A DNA stretch of 64,000 nt from Cyanobacteria bacterium CG_2015-22_32_23. Lineage in GTDB: Bacteria; Cyanobacteriota; Cyanobacteriia; Cyanobacteriales; Cyanobacteriaceae. Below are positions 1-9,780 of the stretch, one piece after another. The number at the start of each line of letters is the position of its first letter. The first letter of the stretch is position 1. The stretch covers positions 8,171 through 72,170 of the forward strand of contig JAACUG010000072.1 of NCBI GenBank assembly GCA_009993045.1, given 5' to 3'. Position numbers and translations under genes: made by a program. The notes under the pieces are model-generated. The model searched no databases and had not been told where the DNA came from. It saw nothing but the letters and a program-made list of their open reading frames with translations.

Positions 1-6
1 ATAAAG

Positions 7-89
7 AAAGTCCCCATGATTGGGGATTTAGTGGCAAAATATAAACAAAAAAAGTCTCCATAATTGAGAATTTAGGGGCAAAATATAAA
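7..89. repeat. Tandem 39-nt hairpin repeat just upstream of a start codon
   Basis: Two 39-nt units (7-45 and 51-89) share the pattern AAAGTCYCCA...TTGRGRATTTAGKGGC followed by AAAATATAAA. Each can fold as a small hairpin (TCCCC/GGGGA in unit 1). The second unit ends directly before the ATG at 91. A related tandem pair sits at 9691-9756, also just ahead of a gene. The function is unknown; it may be a 5' UTR element or a dispersed repeat. Confidence 0.7.
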
Positions 90-90
90 A

Positions 91-561
91 ATGAATAATA
101 TTTGGGAAAAAGAAGAAATTATTATCTGGACACAAATTATCTTAAATAGTTATGAAAAATTACTAAGAAAACCTTTAATAACTAGAAAAAATGTTGATAA
201 AATAACTCAGGCAAAAAATTTATTTAATGCTGATTTTGTCGTTTTATCTCATAATAATAATCTAAATCCTATCTATAATTATGGTAATAAAAAAGCCTTA
301 GAATTATGGGAAATGGATTGGGAAACTTTAATCAAAACGCCCTCAAAAAATACGACGGAGGCTATATCACAAGAAGAAAGAGAAGCATTATTAAAAGAAG
401 CAAATCGAAAAGGTTATATCACTAATTATGGTGGTGTTAGAGTTTCTAGCACTGGAAAAAGATATAATATAACAGACATAATTCTTTGGAATTTAACTGA
501 TAATAATAATCAATTTTGCGGACAAGCAGCAACATTTTCTCAATGGGAAAAGTTACAATAG
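91..561 (+). CDS. MEKHLA domain-containing protein
   Basis: The 156-aa protein looks like a free-standing MEKHLA domain, a PAS-related fold found alone in many cyanobacteria. Visible family features are an N-terminal helix with SYEKLLRKPL, a central segment around residues 60-85 (NYGNKKALELWEMDWETL), and a C-terminal block with GYITNYGGVRVSSTGKRY followed by a GQAATFSQW tail. No catalytic residues or membrane segments are seen. PAS-like domains often bind small ligands, but the ligand and role here are unknown. The gene stands alone, 42 bp before an acyltransferase on the same strand, so co-transcription is possible. Confidence 0.75.
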   Translation: MNNIWEKEEIIIWTQIILNSYEKLLRKPLITRKNVDKITQAKNLFNADFVVLSHNNNLNPIYNYGNKKALELWEMDWETLIKTPSKNTTEAISQEEREALLKEANRKGYITNYGGVRVSSTGKRYNITDIILWNLTDNNNQFCGQAATFSQWEKLQ

Positions 562-603
562 ATAAGCAATATTGGTTTATATTTAATTCTTCATTCTGTT
601 TTC

Positions 604-1422
604 ATGGATAAAAAAGATTTTGGTTGGTCATTAACCCAAAGAGATCCTGATACAATTAAACAATTAATGCCTTTTTGGGAACTACTTTATAAATATTATT
701 TTAGAGTAGAAACCAGTGGTTGGGAAAATATCCCCCAAGGGCAAGTTTTATTAGTGGGCTCTCATAATGGTGGTATTGCTGCCCCTGATATGGTTATGAT
801 GATGTATGATTGGTTTAAGCATTTTGGTACTGATCGTTTAGCTTACGGTTTAATGCACCCTATGGCATGGACGGCTTATCAAGGTATAACTCGTTTAGCG
901 GCTAAAACTGGTGCTATTCGTGCTAATCCTAACATGGCCATGGCCGCTATTGAAAATAATGCTAGTGTTTTAGTCTATCCGGGAGGTGCAGAAGATGTCT
1001 TTCGTCCCTACACAGAAAGAAATCAAATAAAATTTGTTGGTAGAAAAGGCTTTATAAAATTAGCGTTGCGTTATTCCTTACCCATCGTACCCTTAATTTC
1101 TAAAGGAGCTCATGAGAGTATTTTTGTGTTAGCAGACCTATATGAGCAAGTAAAAGGGTTGAATAAACAAGGGTTATTTCCTTGGATTTTCGATCTTGAT
1201 CCTCAAACTTTTCCGATATATTTAGGCTTACCTTGGGGTTTAGCCATTGGCCCTTTACCTAATATACCATTACCTGTTGCCATGACCACAAAAGTTTGTC
1301 AACCAATTTATTTTGATAGTTATGGCATTGAAGCTAGTAGAGATCGCACCTATGTTCAACAATGCTATGATTTAGTGGTGAATAAGATGCAAGAAGATTT
1401 GTCTAGCTTATATTCCTCCTAA
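604..1422 (+). CDS. Lysophospholipid acyltransferase family protein (PlsC-like)
   Basis: The 272-aa protein is likely a membrane-associated O-acyltransferase acting on glycerolipids. The active-site block is SHNGGIAAPD (H54 to D62), in the spaced form found in the DGAT/MGAT-like branch rather than the tight Hx4D of classical PlsC. A second family motif, VYPGGAEDVFRP, lies near residue 126, and a later proline-rich block (GLPWGLAIGPLPNIPLP) fits the lipid-facing part. Family membership is well supported; the exact acceptor (lysophosphatidate, diacylglycerol or other) cannot be told from sequence. It follows the MEKHLA gene and ends before the groEL promoter region. Confidence 0.8.
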   Translation: MDKKDFGWSLTQRDPDTIKQLMPFWELLYKYYFRVETSGWENIPQGQVLLVGSHNGGIAAPDMVMMMYDWFKHFGTDRLAYGLMHPMAWTAYQGITRLAAKTGAIRANPNMAMAAIENNASVLVYPGGAEDVFRPYTERNQIKFVGRKGFIKLALRYSLPIVPLISKGAHESIFVLADLYEQVKGLNKQGLFPWIFDLDPQTFPIYLGLPWGLAIGPLPNIPLPVAMTTKVCQPIYFDSYGIEASRDRTYVQQCYDLVVNKMQEDLSSLYSS

Positions 1423-1600
1423 TAGACATCTCCATAAATTTAAAATTAAATCAATTCTTGTTTATAATTTGTCAATTTTAATCTACTATTCCCCGCTCCC
1501 TATTTTGTGAAGAAGTCTAATAGAAACAGTTTTTTCAACTTTGAACTATATTTTAACCAAGCAAAATTGGAGTAAAAAATCAAAGGTGAAGATAACCGTA

Positions 1601-1627
1601 TTAGCACTCAGACACCAAGAGCGCTAA
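1601..1627 (+). promoter_or_regulatory. CIRCE operator (HrcA site) of groEL
   Basis: TTAGCACTC (1601-1609), a 9-nt spacer and GAGCGCTAA (1619-1627) form the CIRCE inverted repeat with a single departure from the consensus GAGTGCTAA. It lies 36 bp before the groEL start. CIRCE is the operator of the HrcA heat-shock repressor, so heat induction of this gene is expected. Confidence 0.92.
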
Positions 1628-1642
1628 ATTGATGTATGGTGA

Positions 1643-3337
<1,695 letters not shown>

Positions 3338-3347
3338 TAATTAATAG

Positions 3348-3364
3348 GGTGGGCATAGCCCACC
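3348..3364 (+). terminator. Hairpin after groEL
   Basis: GGTGGGC-ATA-GCCCACC is a perfect 7-bp stem 11 bp after the groEL stop codon, with no strong T-run after it. An almost identical hairpin (loop TTT) follows the Fd-GOGAT gene at 43954-43970. It may act as a terminator or mRNA 3'-end stabiliser and belongs to a dispersed palindromic family. Confidence 0.6.
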
Positions 3365-3488
3365 AAATCCCTAGTTTAGTATTATTTCATTTAGTTTATT
3401 TCAGATGAATATAATTCCTAATTTAAAGAAGTTAGCAAGTCACCCGTCAGTAAAAAAATAAAACTGATAGCTGATAGATAGTTAAAAA

Positions 3489-4235
3489 CTATTCTTCAAT
3501 GTCTTTAGTCAGAGGAGTAGATTCAGCAAAGTAGCTATAGTATAGAAAACCAGCTAAAACAGCACCTAAAATGGGTGCAAACCAGAATAACCATAATTGC
3601 CCGATAATTTCTATATTTCCTGTGAATAAAGCTACTCCCGTACTTCTAGCTGGATTAACAGAAGTATTTGTTACGGGAATACTGATTAAGTGAATTAAAG
3701 TTAAACCTAAACCGATAGGAATAGGTGCAAAACCAGCTGGGGCGCGTCTATCCGTTGAGCCTAAAATGATAAATAAGAAGATAAAAGTTAAAACTACTTC
3801 TGTAACTAATGCCGCTAAAAGAGAATAACCACCGGGAGAGTGATTACCATAACCATTGGTAGCAAAAGGATTACTTCCGCTTAAATCAAGTCCGCCTTCT
3901 ACACCACTAGCGATAATAAATAAGATTAAACCTGCTAAAATTGCTCCTATTACTTGAGCGATGATATAAGGTAGTAATTCAGAAGCAGGAAAACGTTTTC
4001 CAGCCCATAAACCAAAGGATACGGCTGGGTTAAAATGACCACCCGAAATATGTCATACAGCATAAGCCATTGTTAATACTGTTAAACCAAAGGCGAGGGA
4101 AACCCCCACAAAAGCGATACCAAAAGGATTACCGTCACCACCGAAATTAGCAGCTAACACGGCACTACCACAACCGCCAAAAACTAACCAAAAAGTACCG
4201 ATTAATTCGGCTACATATTTTTTCATATTGCTCAT
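3489..4235 (-). pseudogene. aqpZ: Aquaporin Z gene with one in-frame TGA stop
   Basis: The frame from ATG (4235) to TAG (3489) is 249 codons and reads as a complete MIP-family water channel of 248 residues except for TGA at codon 61 (4053-4055). The interrupted place is LTMAYAV[15 protein letters not shown], where AqpZ proteins have Gly, so one G-to-T change (GGA to TGA) explains it. Both pore motifs survive downstream (HFNPAVS and SVNPARS), as do the membrane segments and the acidic tail [10 protein letters not shown]. With no other decay visible, this is a very recent nonsense mutation, a sequencing error, or a readthrough case. Without readthrough only a 60-residue N-terminal fragment is made. 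Confidence 0.9.
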
Positions 4236-4340
4236 TTTTTGATATTCCTCACAAAAAGTTTCCTCTTAATTCCATAGAATTATAGAAGATTTATTCAAAA
4301 ATATTATTAATAAATGTTAATTTATCATCTCTAAAAATAT

Positions 4341-5348
4341 TTAATTAGGATTATAGTAATCATAATACCAATGGACAAAATTTTGAACTCCCACTTCAAT
4401 GGGGGTATTTGGGCTAAATTGTACATCATGGATTAACTCATCGACATCGGCATAAGTAGTTAAAACATCTCCTTGTTGCATCGGTAATAATTCTTTTACG
4501 GCTAATTTACCTAAAGATTTTTCTAAAACTTCAATGAGATAAAGTAATTCCACAGGTTGATTATTGCCAATGTTATATAGTTTATAGGGTGGAATTCCCG
4601 ACGGTGTTTTTTCCATTACTTTTTCGATGCCTAAAACAATATCATCAATATAAGTAAAATCTCTTTGCATTTTGCCGTAGTTAAAAACAGGGATTTTTTC
4701 TCCTTTTAAAATTGCTTTGGTGAAGAGAAATAAAGCCATATCAGGTCGTCCCCAAGGGCCATATACTGTAAAAAAGCGTAATCCTGTACAAGGAATGTTA
4801 TAAAGATGACTATAAGTATAAGCCATTAGTTCATTAGATCTTTTCGTCGCTGCGTATAAACTAATGGGATAATCAACAGGGTCATTAGTACTAAAAGGAA
4901 TTTTGCTATTCATGCCATAAACAGAGCTAGAAGAAGCAAATACGAGATGTTTAACGGGATTATGACGACAACCTTCTAAAATGTTCAAAAAACCCACTAA
5001 ATTACTATTAATATAAGCATGGGGGTTTTCAAGGGAATAACGAACTCCAGCTTGAGCAGCTAGATTAACTACTATATCAAATTTTTCTTGTTCAAATAAA
5101 TGGTTAATTTTTTCCTCATGAGTTAAATCTATGAGATGAAAGTGGAATTTATCAAATATTTCTAATTCTTTGAGACGTGCTTTTTTTAAAGATACATCAT
5201 AATAATCATTAAGATTATCAATTCCCACTACAGGATGATTTTTTTGCAATAAGTATTTACATAAATGAAAACCAATAAAACCCGCCGCACCAGTAACTAA
5301 TATTTTATTCGAGAAAAAATCAACACTCACAATTTTACTTTTATACAA
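4341..5348 (-). CDS. NAD-dependent epimerase, likely UDP-glucuronate 4-epimerase
   Basis: The 335-aa extended short-chain dehydrogenase has the Rossmann motif GAAGFIG (residues 20-26), the Ser-rich SSSSVYG block near 140, and the catalytic pair Y165-x3-K169 in SLYAATKRS. The segment GIDNLNDYYDVSLKKARL after the first strand is typical of UDP-glucuronate 4-epimerases (CapI/LpsL group), which make UDP-galacturonate for polysaccharides. It lies on the same strand as the GT2 gene further upstream, fitting a role in envelope sugars. Exact substrate is inferred from family resemblance. Confidence 0.85.
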   Translation of the reverse strand: MYKSKIVSVDFFSNKILVTGAAGFIGFHLCKYLLQKNHPVVGIDNLNDYYDVSLKKARLKELEIFDKFHFHLIDLTHEEKINHLFEQEKFDIVVNLAAQAGVRYSLENPHAYINSNLVGFLNILEGCRHNPVKHLVFASSSSVYGMNSKIPFSTNDPVDYPISLYAATKRSNELMAYTYSHLYNIPCTGLRFFTVYGPWGRPDMALFLFTKAILKGEKIPVFNYGKMQRDFTYIDDIVLGIEKVMEKTPSGIPPYKLYNIGNNQPVELLYLIEVLEKSLGKLAVKELLPMQQGDVLTTYADVDELIHDVQFSPNTPIEVGVQNFVHWYYDYYNPN

Positions 5349-5499
5349 TGATGAAAATATAACTCAGATTTTACACTTCCTGTAAAGATACTAAAAAAAA
5401 GAGAATAGACTATATAAAATTGACTTTAATTGTATTGAAATTTATTTTATCACTTTTATTTATTAAGTATTTTTCTAAATCATAAAAATATAAATTGTA

Positions 5500-6084
5500 T
5501 TAATTTGATGTATCAAACTTAATTCGATGATAGAGATTTGTAAAAGATATACTATAATCAACAGTTTTTAGACAAAGATGATTATCTTCTCCTTCTGTGG
5601 CTTTAAATAACCATTGTTGATCATCTTGTTTCACGAATTGTTCAAGATAATAACTAGATTGAGAAATTAAAATATATTCTTGTAAGGTAGGTAAAGAACG
5701 GTAAAATCTAAATTTATTATGACGATCATAATGTTGTGTGGAAGATGATAAAATTTCGATGATAATTTTAGGATTTGTGACGATAGTAGAATTATTTGAT
5801 TCGTAACTAGGCTCACCTTCAATAATCATAATATCAGGATAAGTATAAATTTGATATTCAGGAATGGATAGTTTAACATCATTCATATAAATATCATAAT
5901 CTTGATCGTTAATGGTTAAAGGAAAAGCTCGACAAAAATTAAGAGCTAATTTATTATGATTTGTTGTACCTCCTGCCATAGGGATAATTTCTCCGTTAAG
6001 ATATTCATTTTTAGTTTCTGATATTTCTTCTAACTGCAAATATTCTTTAGATGTATAGTATTTTGAGTCAATTTGGGCGATCAT
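5500..6084 (-). CDS. Uma2 family (DUF820) PD-(D/E)xK-like protein
   Basis: The 194-aa protein matches the Uma2/DUF820 family, very abundant in cyanobacteria. Recognisable parts are the N-terminal YTSKEYLQLEE, the NEYLNGEIIPMAGGT block, the YPDIMIIEGEP strand holding the putative nuclease Asp, and IIEILSSST with the second acidic/basic cluster. The fold is related to restriction-endonuclease-like nucleases; biological function is unknown and activity is unproven. It starts 6 bp after the GT2 stop on the same strand, so the two are probably co-transcribed, though these genes are often scattered without functional link to neighbours. Confidence 0.85.
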   Translation of the reverse strand: MIAQIDSKYYTSKEYLQLEEISETKNEYLNGEIIPMAGGTTNHNKLALNFCRAFPLTINDQDYDIYMNDVKLSIPEYQIYTYPDIMIIEGEPSYESNNSTIVTNPKIIIEILSSSTQHYDRHNKFRFYRSLPTLQEYILISQSSYYLEQFVKQDDQQWLFKATEGEDNHLCLKTVDYSISFTNLYHRIKFDTSN

Positions 6085-6090
6085 AATTTT

Positions 6091-6948
6091 CTATGGTTGT
6101 GTTAATCGAGATTGACGTTTTAATTCATAAATTTTAGCATCTACCAAAAAACGATACCAAAATCCTTGTAAAAAGTGAAACATCATACCTTCGATACCGT
6201 CTAAAAATCCTAAACCAATGGTATAGCGTAATAACCAATAAATAAATGCTCTTAAAAATAAAGGAGATTTGACATATAAATTTTTTTTAACCCATCTTCG
6301 TTGAGATGCTTGAGAAGTTTGACTATTGTCTAAAATATTTTGTTGATTTTCTTCTGCTTTTTCCATAGCTAACATATCTTTTACTTCTCTATCAGCATAA
6401 CTATTATGTTTATTTACCCAAAAACTTAAACCTTTTTGATTTTCGTCAATAATATCGTTTTGTAAATCCACAATTTCCCCTTCTGAGAGAATAATATGCT
6501 CATCCATCCATCTTTGTTCACAAATACCATTACCATTACGCCAAATTCTCAGTAACCAAGTCGGATAATAACCACCGTGACGAATCCAACGCCCCATAAA
6601 AAATACTCTTCTTTTCATTTGATAACCGCCAATATTTTTCGGGGTTAAGGGTAATTTCTCTTTTATTTCTGTCACTAATTCTGGGGTTAATCGCTCATCT
6701 GCATCTAATCTCATAATCCAAGGGGTTGTAATGGGTAAGTTTTTTAAACCCCAATTAAGTTGTTGTGCATAATTTTCCCACGGATTATTAAATACTTGAC
6801 AATTATATTCTTTCGCTATTTCAATGGTGCGATCGCTACTCCCTGAGTCAATAATAAAAATTTCTGCGTCTAACTTTTGTAAACTTGATAAAGAAGTATG
6901 TAAATTAGCTTCTTCGTTATAGGTAAGAATAATGACTGATAATTCCAT
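6091..6948 (-). CDS. Glycosyltransferase family 2 (WaaE/KdtX-like)
   Basis: The 285-aa GT-A glycosyltransferase begins with the canonical SVIILTYNEEANL and has the metal-binding D82-A-D84 in MRLDADERLTPEL. The middle region (GGYQMKRRVFFMGRWIRHGGYYPTWLLRIWR) is characteristic of the WaaE/KdtX-like branch that adds sugars to lipopolysaccharide core or related envelope glycans. The C-terminus has a hydrophobic stretch (AFIYWLLRYTIGLGFLDGIEGMMFHFLQG) likely to associate with the membrane. Donor and acceptor sugars are unknown. Confidence 0.87.
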   Translation of the reverse strand: MELSVIILTYNEEANLHTSLSSLQKLDAEIFIIDSGSSDRTIEIAKEYNCQVFNNPWENYAQQLNWGLKNLPITTPWIMRLDADERLTPELVTEIKEKLPLTPKNIGGYQMKRRVFFMGRWIRHGGYYPTWLLRIWRNGNGICEQRWMDEHIILSEGEIVDLQNDIIDENQKGLSFWVNKHNSYADREVKDMLAMEKAEENQQNILDNSQTSQASQRRWVKKNLYVKSPLFLRAFIYWLLRYTIGLGFLDGIEGMMFHFLQGFWYRFLVDAKIYELKRQSRLTQP

Positions 6949-7130
6949 GATGAAAGTTACGCAATTTTAGTTAAAAAATGAGATTCTTTTTATTTTCTAC
7001 TATATAGCTACACCTTGAATAATTTTTCTACTTTATATATATAATATTTTAGTCTTATGTAAAAATCGAAAAGAATTACGATAAAGCATTTATAATTTAA
7101 TATTGATCAAAGATTCTCACGAAAATTAAA

Positions 7131-8222
7131 ATGAAAATTGGTGTCCCTAAAGAAATTAAAGATCAAGAATTTCGAGTTGGCTTAACTCCAGCGAGTATAA
7201 AGGTTTTAACCCAACAAAACCATCAAGTATTTATAGAAGAAAATGCTGGAATTGGTTCTGGTTTTAGCAACGAAGATTATCAAAAAGTAGGGGCAACTAT
7301 TGTTGATACTCAAACCGCATGGCATCAAGAGTTAATTATTAAAGTCAAAGAGCCTCTTTCTTCTGAGTACAAATATATTAATCAAGAACAAATATTATTT
7401 ACTTACCTTCATTTAGCAGCAGATCGTAGTTTAACAGAATTTCTCCTTAAAAGTGGTGTAACAGCGATCGCTTATGAAACCGTACAATTAGCTGACGGCA
7501 GATTACCTCTTTTGACTCCTATGAGTATTATTGCAGGAAAACTAGCCGTACAAATAGGTGCAAGATATTTAGAAAAACAACAAGGAGGCAAAGGGGTATT
7601 ATTAGGGGGAATAGCAGGGGTTGAGCAAGGAAATGTGGTGATTTTGGGAGGAGGAATCGTTGGCACGGAAGCGGCTAAAATTGCGGTGGGTATGGGTGCA
7701 AAAGTTACTATTCTTGATGTGAGTATTGATAGATTAGCTTACTTAGAAACCCTTTTTGGATCGAGAGTTGAGCTATTATATAGTAACTCTCAACATATCG
7801 CTCAAGCAGTGATTAAAGCCGATTTATTAATTGGTGCGGTATTAATTACAGGGAAAAAAGCTCCTATTCTCGTATCAAGGGAATTAGTCAAAAAAATGTC
7901 TGAAGGTTCGGTGATTATGGATGTAGCTGTAGATCAAGGTGGTTGTATTGAAACTTTACGCACAACTTCCCATAGTCAACCTAGTTATATAGAAGAAGGG
8001 GTAATTCATTTAGGTATTCCTAACCTTCCGGGCGCAGTACCTTGGACAGCTACACAAGCATTAAATAATAATACTTTACCTTATGTTCTCAAATTAGCTA
8101 ATCAAGGAATTGGGGCGTTAAAACAAGATGCCAGTTTAGCACTAGGGTTAAATATACAATCTCATCATTTAGTACATCCAGCCGTACAACAGGTTTTCCC
8201 TGATATGGCGATCGCCCATTAA
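7131..8222 (+). CDS. ald: Alanine dehydrogenase
   Basis: The 363-aa enzyme interconverts L-alanine and pyruvate plus ammonium with NAD. It starts with the family signature MKIGVPKEIKDQEFRVGLTP, has the substrate-binding TYLHLAADRSLTEFLL block with its His, and the NAD Rossmann motif VVILGGGIVGTEAAKIA near residue 170. The C-terminal NLPGAVPWTATQALNN block is also diagnostic. Length equals the family norm. It is transcribed away from the GT2 gene. A MITE-like element begins 2 bp after the stop codon. Confidence 0.96.
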   Translation: MKIGVPKEIKDQEFRVGLTPASIKVLTQQNHQVFIEENAGIGSGFSNEDYQKVGATIVDTQTAWHQELIIKVKEPLSSEYKYINQEQILFTYLHLAADRSLTEFLLKSGVTAIAYETVQLADGRLPLLTPMSIIAGKLAVQIGARYLEKQQGGKGVLLGGIAGVEQGNVVILGGGIVGTEAAKIAVGMGAKVTILDVSIDRLAYLETLFGSRVELLYSNSQHIAQAVIKADLLIGAVLITGKKAPILVSRELVKKMSEGSVIMDVAVDQGGCIETLRTTSHSQPSYIEEGVIHLGIPNLPGAVPWTATQALNNNTLPYVLKLANQGIGALKQDASLALGLNIQSHHLVHPAVQQVFPDMAIAH

Positions 8223-8224
8223 TA

Positions 8225-8378
8225 CTCAGCTCTTGCATCTTATTTCCATTAACTGGTGACGGTGGGGCAAAAGGACAAGGGGCAAAGGGCAAAGGGATTA
8301 AAATTGACTAAAACTATACTAAAATTGATTTTTTTACTTTTGCTTATTAAGTATTTTTGATCTAGTGCAAGATCTCAG
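8225..8378 (+). mobile_element. MITE-like element, copy 1
   Basis: This 154-bp element is bounded by imperfect inverted ends CTCAGCTCTTGCA (8225-8237) and TGCAAGATCTCAG (8366-8378). Its interior matches copy 2 (20734-20887) in reverse orientation, including a purine-rich tract built from GGGCAAAGGG and the CTTATTAAGTATTTTTGATC segment. No coding capacity. Flanks TAATA and CATAA do not match, so no target duplication is kept here. A decayed right end (TGCAAGATCTGAG at 8438-8450) follows, suggesting a second nested or partial copy. The rest of 8379-8655 is AT-rich upstream sequence of the GAPDH gene with nothing further recognised. Confidence 0.75.
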
Positions 8379-8655
8379 CATAAACCATAAGAGAATTGAT
8401 GTGCTCACCTTTAACTATTAAGTATTAATGTAAGTCATGCAAGATCTGAGTCTAATCTGTTATTAATTATCTTAACCAAATCTTAAACCAACTTTTCTTG
8501 ATTTGAAGATAAAATATTACTGAAAATAAGTTGTAAATAAATTAAAAAAAACTTTAACCAATAGTCTTTGACTGGTGTTTATCTAAAACATTTAAGGATA
8601 TTTTTAAACAACAACTTTTATTGTTATCTTAACTCATCAAAAAAAGTTTATTTAT

Positions 8656-9657
8656 ATGCGTGTTGGCATTAACGGTTTTGGAAGAATCGGCAGATTAGCA
8701 TTTCGGGCTGGTTGGAATAATCCTGAGATAGAATTTGTACATATTAACGAAATTAAAGGTGGTGTAGCTACAGCAGCCCATTTATTAGAGTTTGATTCTG
8801 TGCATGGGCGTTGGCACAAAAATATTACTGTTAAAGAAGATAAATTTATCCTTGACGGAAAAACCGTTACTTTTAGTGAACATTCTACACCCCAACAAGT
8901 ACCTTGGGCAGATTTAGGAGTAGATTTAGTTATCGAATCTTCAGGTAAATTCCGCACTCCTGAGACTTTAAACCCTTATTTTGAGCATGGTGTCAAAAAA
9001 GTTGTGGTTGCTGCACCAGTGAAGGAAAAAGCCCTTAATATTGTGGTAGGTGTGAATGATCATCTTTATAACCCTGAAAAACATCATTTATTAACAGCCG
9101 CTTCTTGTACTACTAATTGTTTAGCACCTGTCGTTAAAGTTATTCATGAGGGATTAGGCATTAAACACGGCGTTATCACTACTATTCATGATGTGACTAA
9201 TACCCAGATTGTAGTTGATGCACCCCATAAAGACTTACGCAGAGCTAGATCTTGTATTCAATCTTTAGTTCCCACAACTACAGGTTCGGCAACGGCGATC
9301 GCCATGATTTACCCAGAGTTACAAGGAAAATTAAACGGCATAGCAGTAAGAGTGCCAATGTTAAACGCTTCTTTAACAGATTGTGTGTTTGAAGTTAACC
9401 GTAAAACCAGTGTAGAAGAAGTTAACAGTTTATTAAAAAAAGCCTCCGAAGGGGAATTAAAAGACATTTTAGGTTATGAAGAACGTCCTTTAGTTTCAAT
9501 AGATTACAAAGACGATTCAAGATCCTCAATTATTGATGCCCTTTCAACCATGGTAATCAACGAAACTCAGGTAAAAATTTTAGCATGGTATGACAACGAA
9601 TGGGGTTATTCTAATCGCCTCGTGGAATTAGTTATTAAGATAGCAAATTCATTTTAG
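8656..9657 (+). CDS. ArsJ-associated glyceraldehyde-3-phosphate dehydrogenase
   Basis: The 333-aa enzyme is a GAPDH with [18 protein letters not shown] at the N-terminus, catalytic C151 in [11 protein letters not shown], and the C-terminal [15 protein letters not shown] signature. The N-terminal stretch ([27 protein letters not shown]) resembles the branch encoded beside arsJ rather than the glycolytic Gap1/Gap2 enzymes. In that pathway GAPDH uses arsenate in place of phosphate to form 1-arseno-3-phosphoglycerate, which ArsJ exports. The arsJ gene follows 123 bp downstream on the same strand. A role as ordinary GAPDH is possible but less likely given the neighbour. Confidence 0.88.
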   Translation: MRVGINGFGRIGRLAFRAGWNNPEIEFVHINEIKGGVATAAHLLEFDSVHGRWHKNITVKEDKFILDGKTVTFSEHSTPQQVPWADLGVDLVIESSGKFRTPETLNPYFEHGVKKVVVAAPVKEKALNIVVGVNDHLYNPEKHHLLTAASCTTNCLAPVVKVIHEGLGIKHGVITTIHDVTNTQIVVDAPHKDLRRARSCIQSLVPTTTGSATAIAMIYPELQGKLNGIAVRVPMLNASLTDCVFEVNRKTSVEEVNSLLKKASEGELKDILGYEERPLVSIDYKDDSRSSIIDALSTMVINETQVKILAWYDNEWGYSNRLVELVIKIANSF

Positions 9658-9690
9658 CCTCCCTGCCTCAATTTTGGAAGTGAAATCAAA

Positions 9691-9756
9691 AAAAGTCCCC
9701 AGAATTGGGGATTTAGGGGCGTATTAAAAGTCCCCAGAATTGGGAATTTAGGGGCG
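9691..9756. repeat. Tandem 31-nt hairpin repeat between GAPDH and arsJ
   Basis: Two units (9691-9721 and 9726-9756) share AAAAGTCCCCAGAATTGGG followed by ATTTAGGGGCG; the first forms a TCCCC/GGGGA hairpin. They lie just ahead of arsJ (9781), as the related pair at 7-89 lies just ahead of the MEKHLA gene. They may attenuate or stabilise the GAPDH-arsJ transcript, or be an inert dispersed repeat. Confidence 0.7.
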
Positions 9757-9780
9757 ATTATCAAATTATAAATAAAAATT

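Noticed and set aside
4053-4055. TGA in aqpZ as a selenocysteine or recoded codon
   Set aside because: The position is Gly in AqpZ proteins, no SECIS-like element is expected in this family, and one point mutation explains it more simply.
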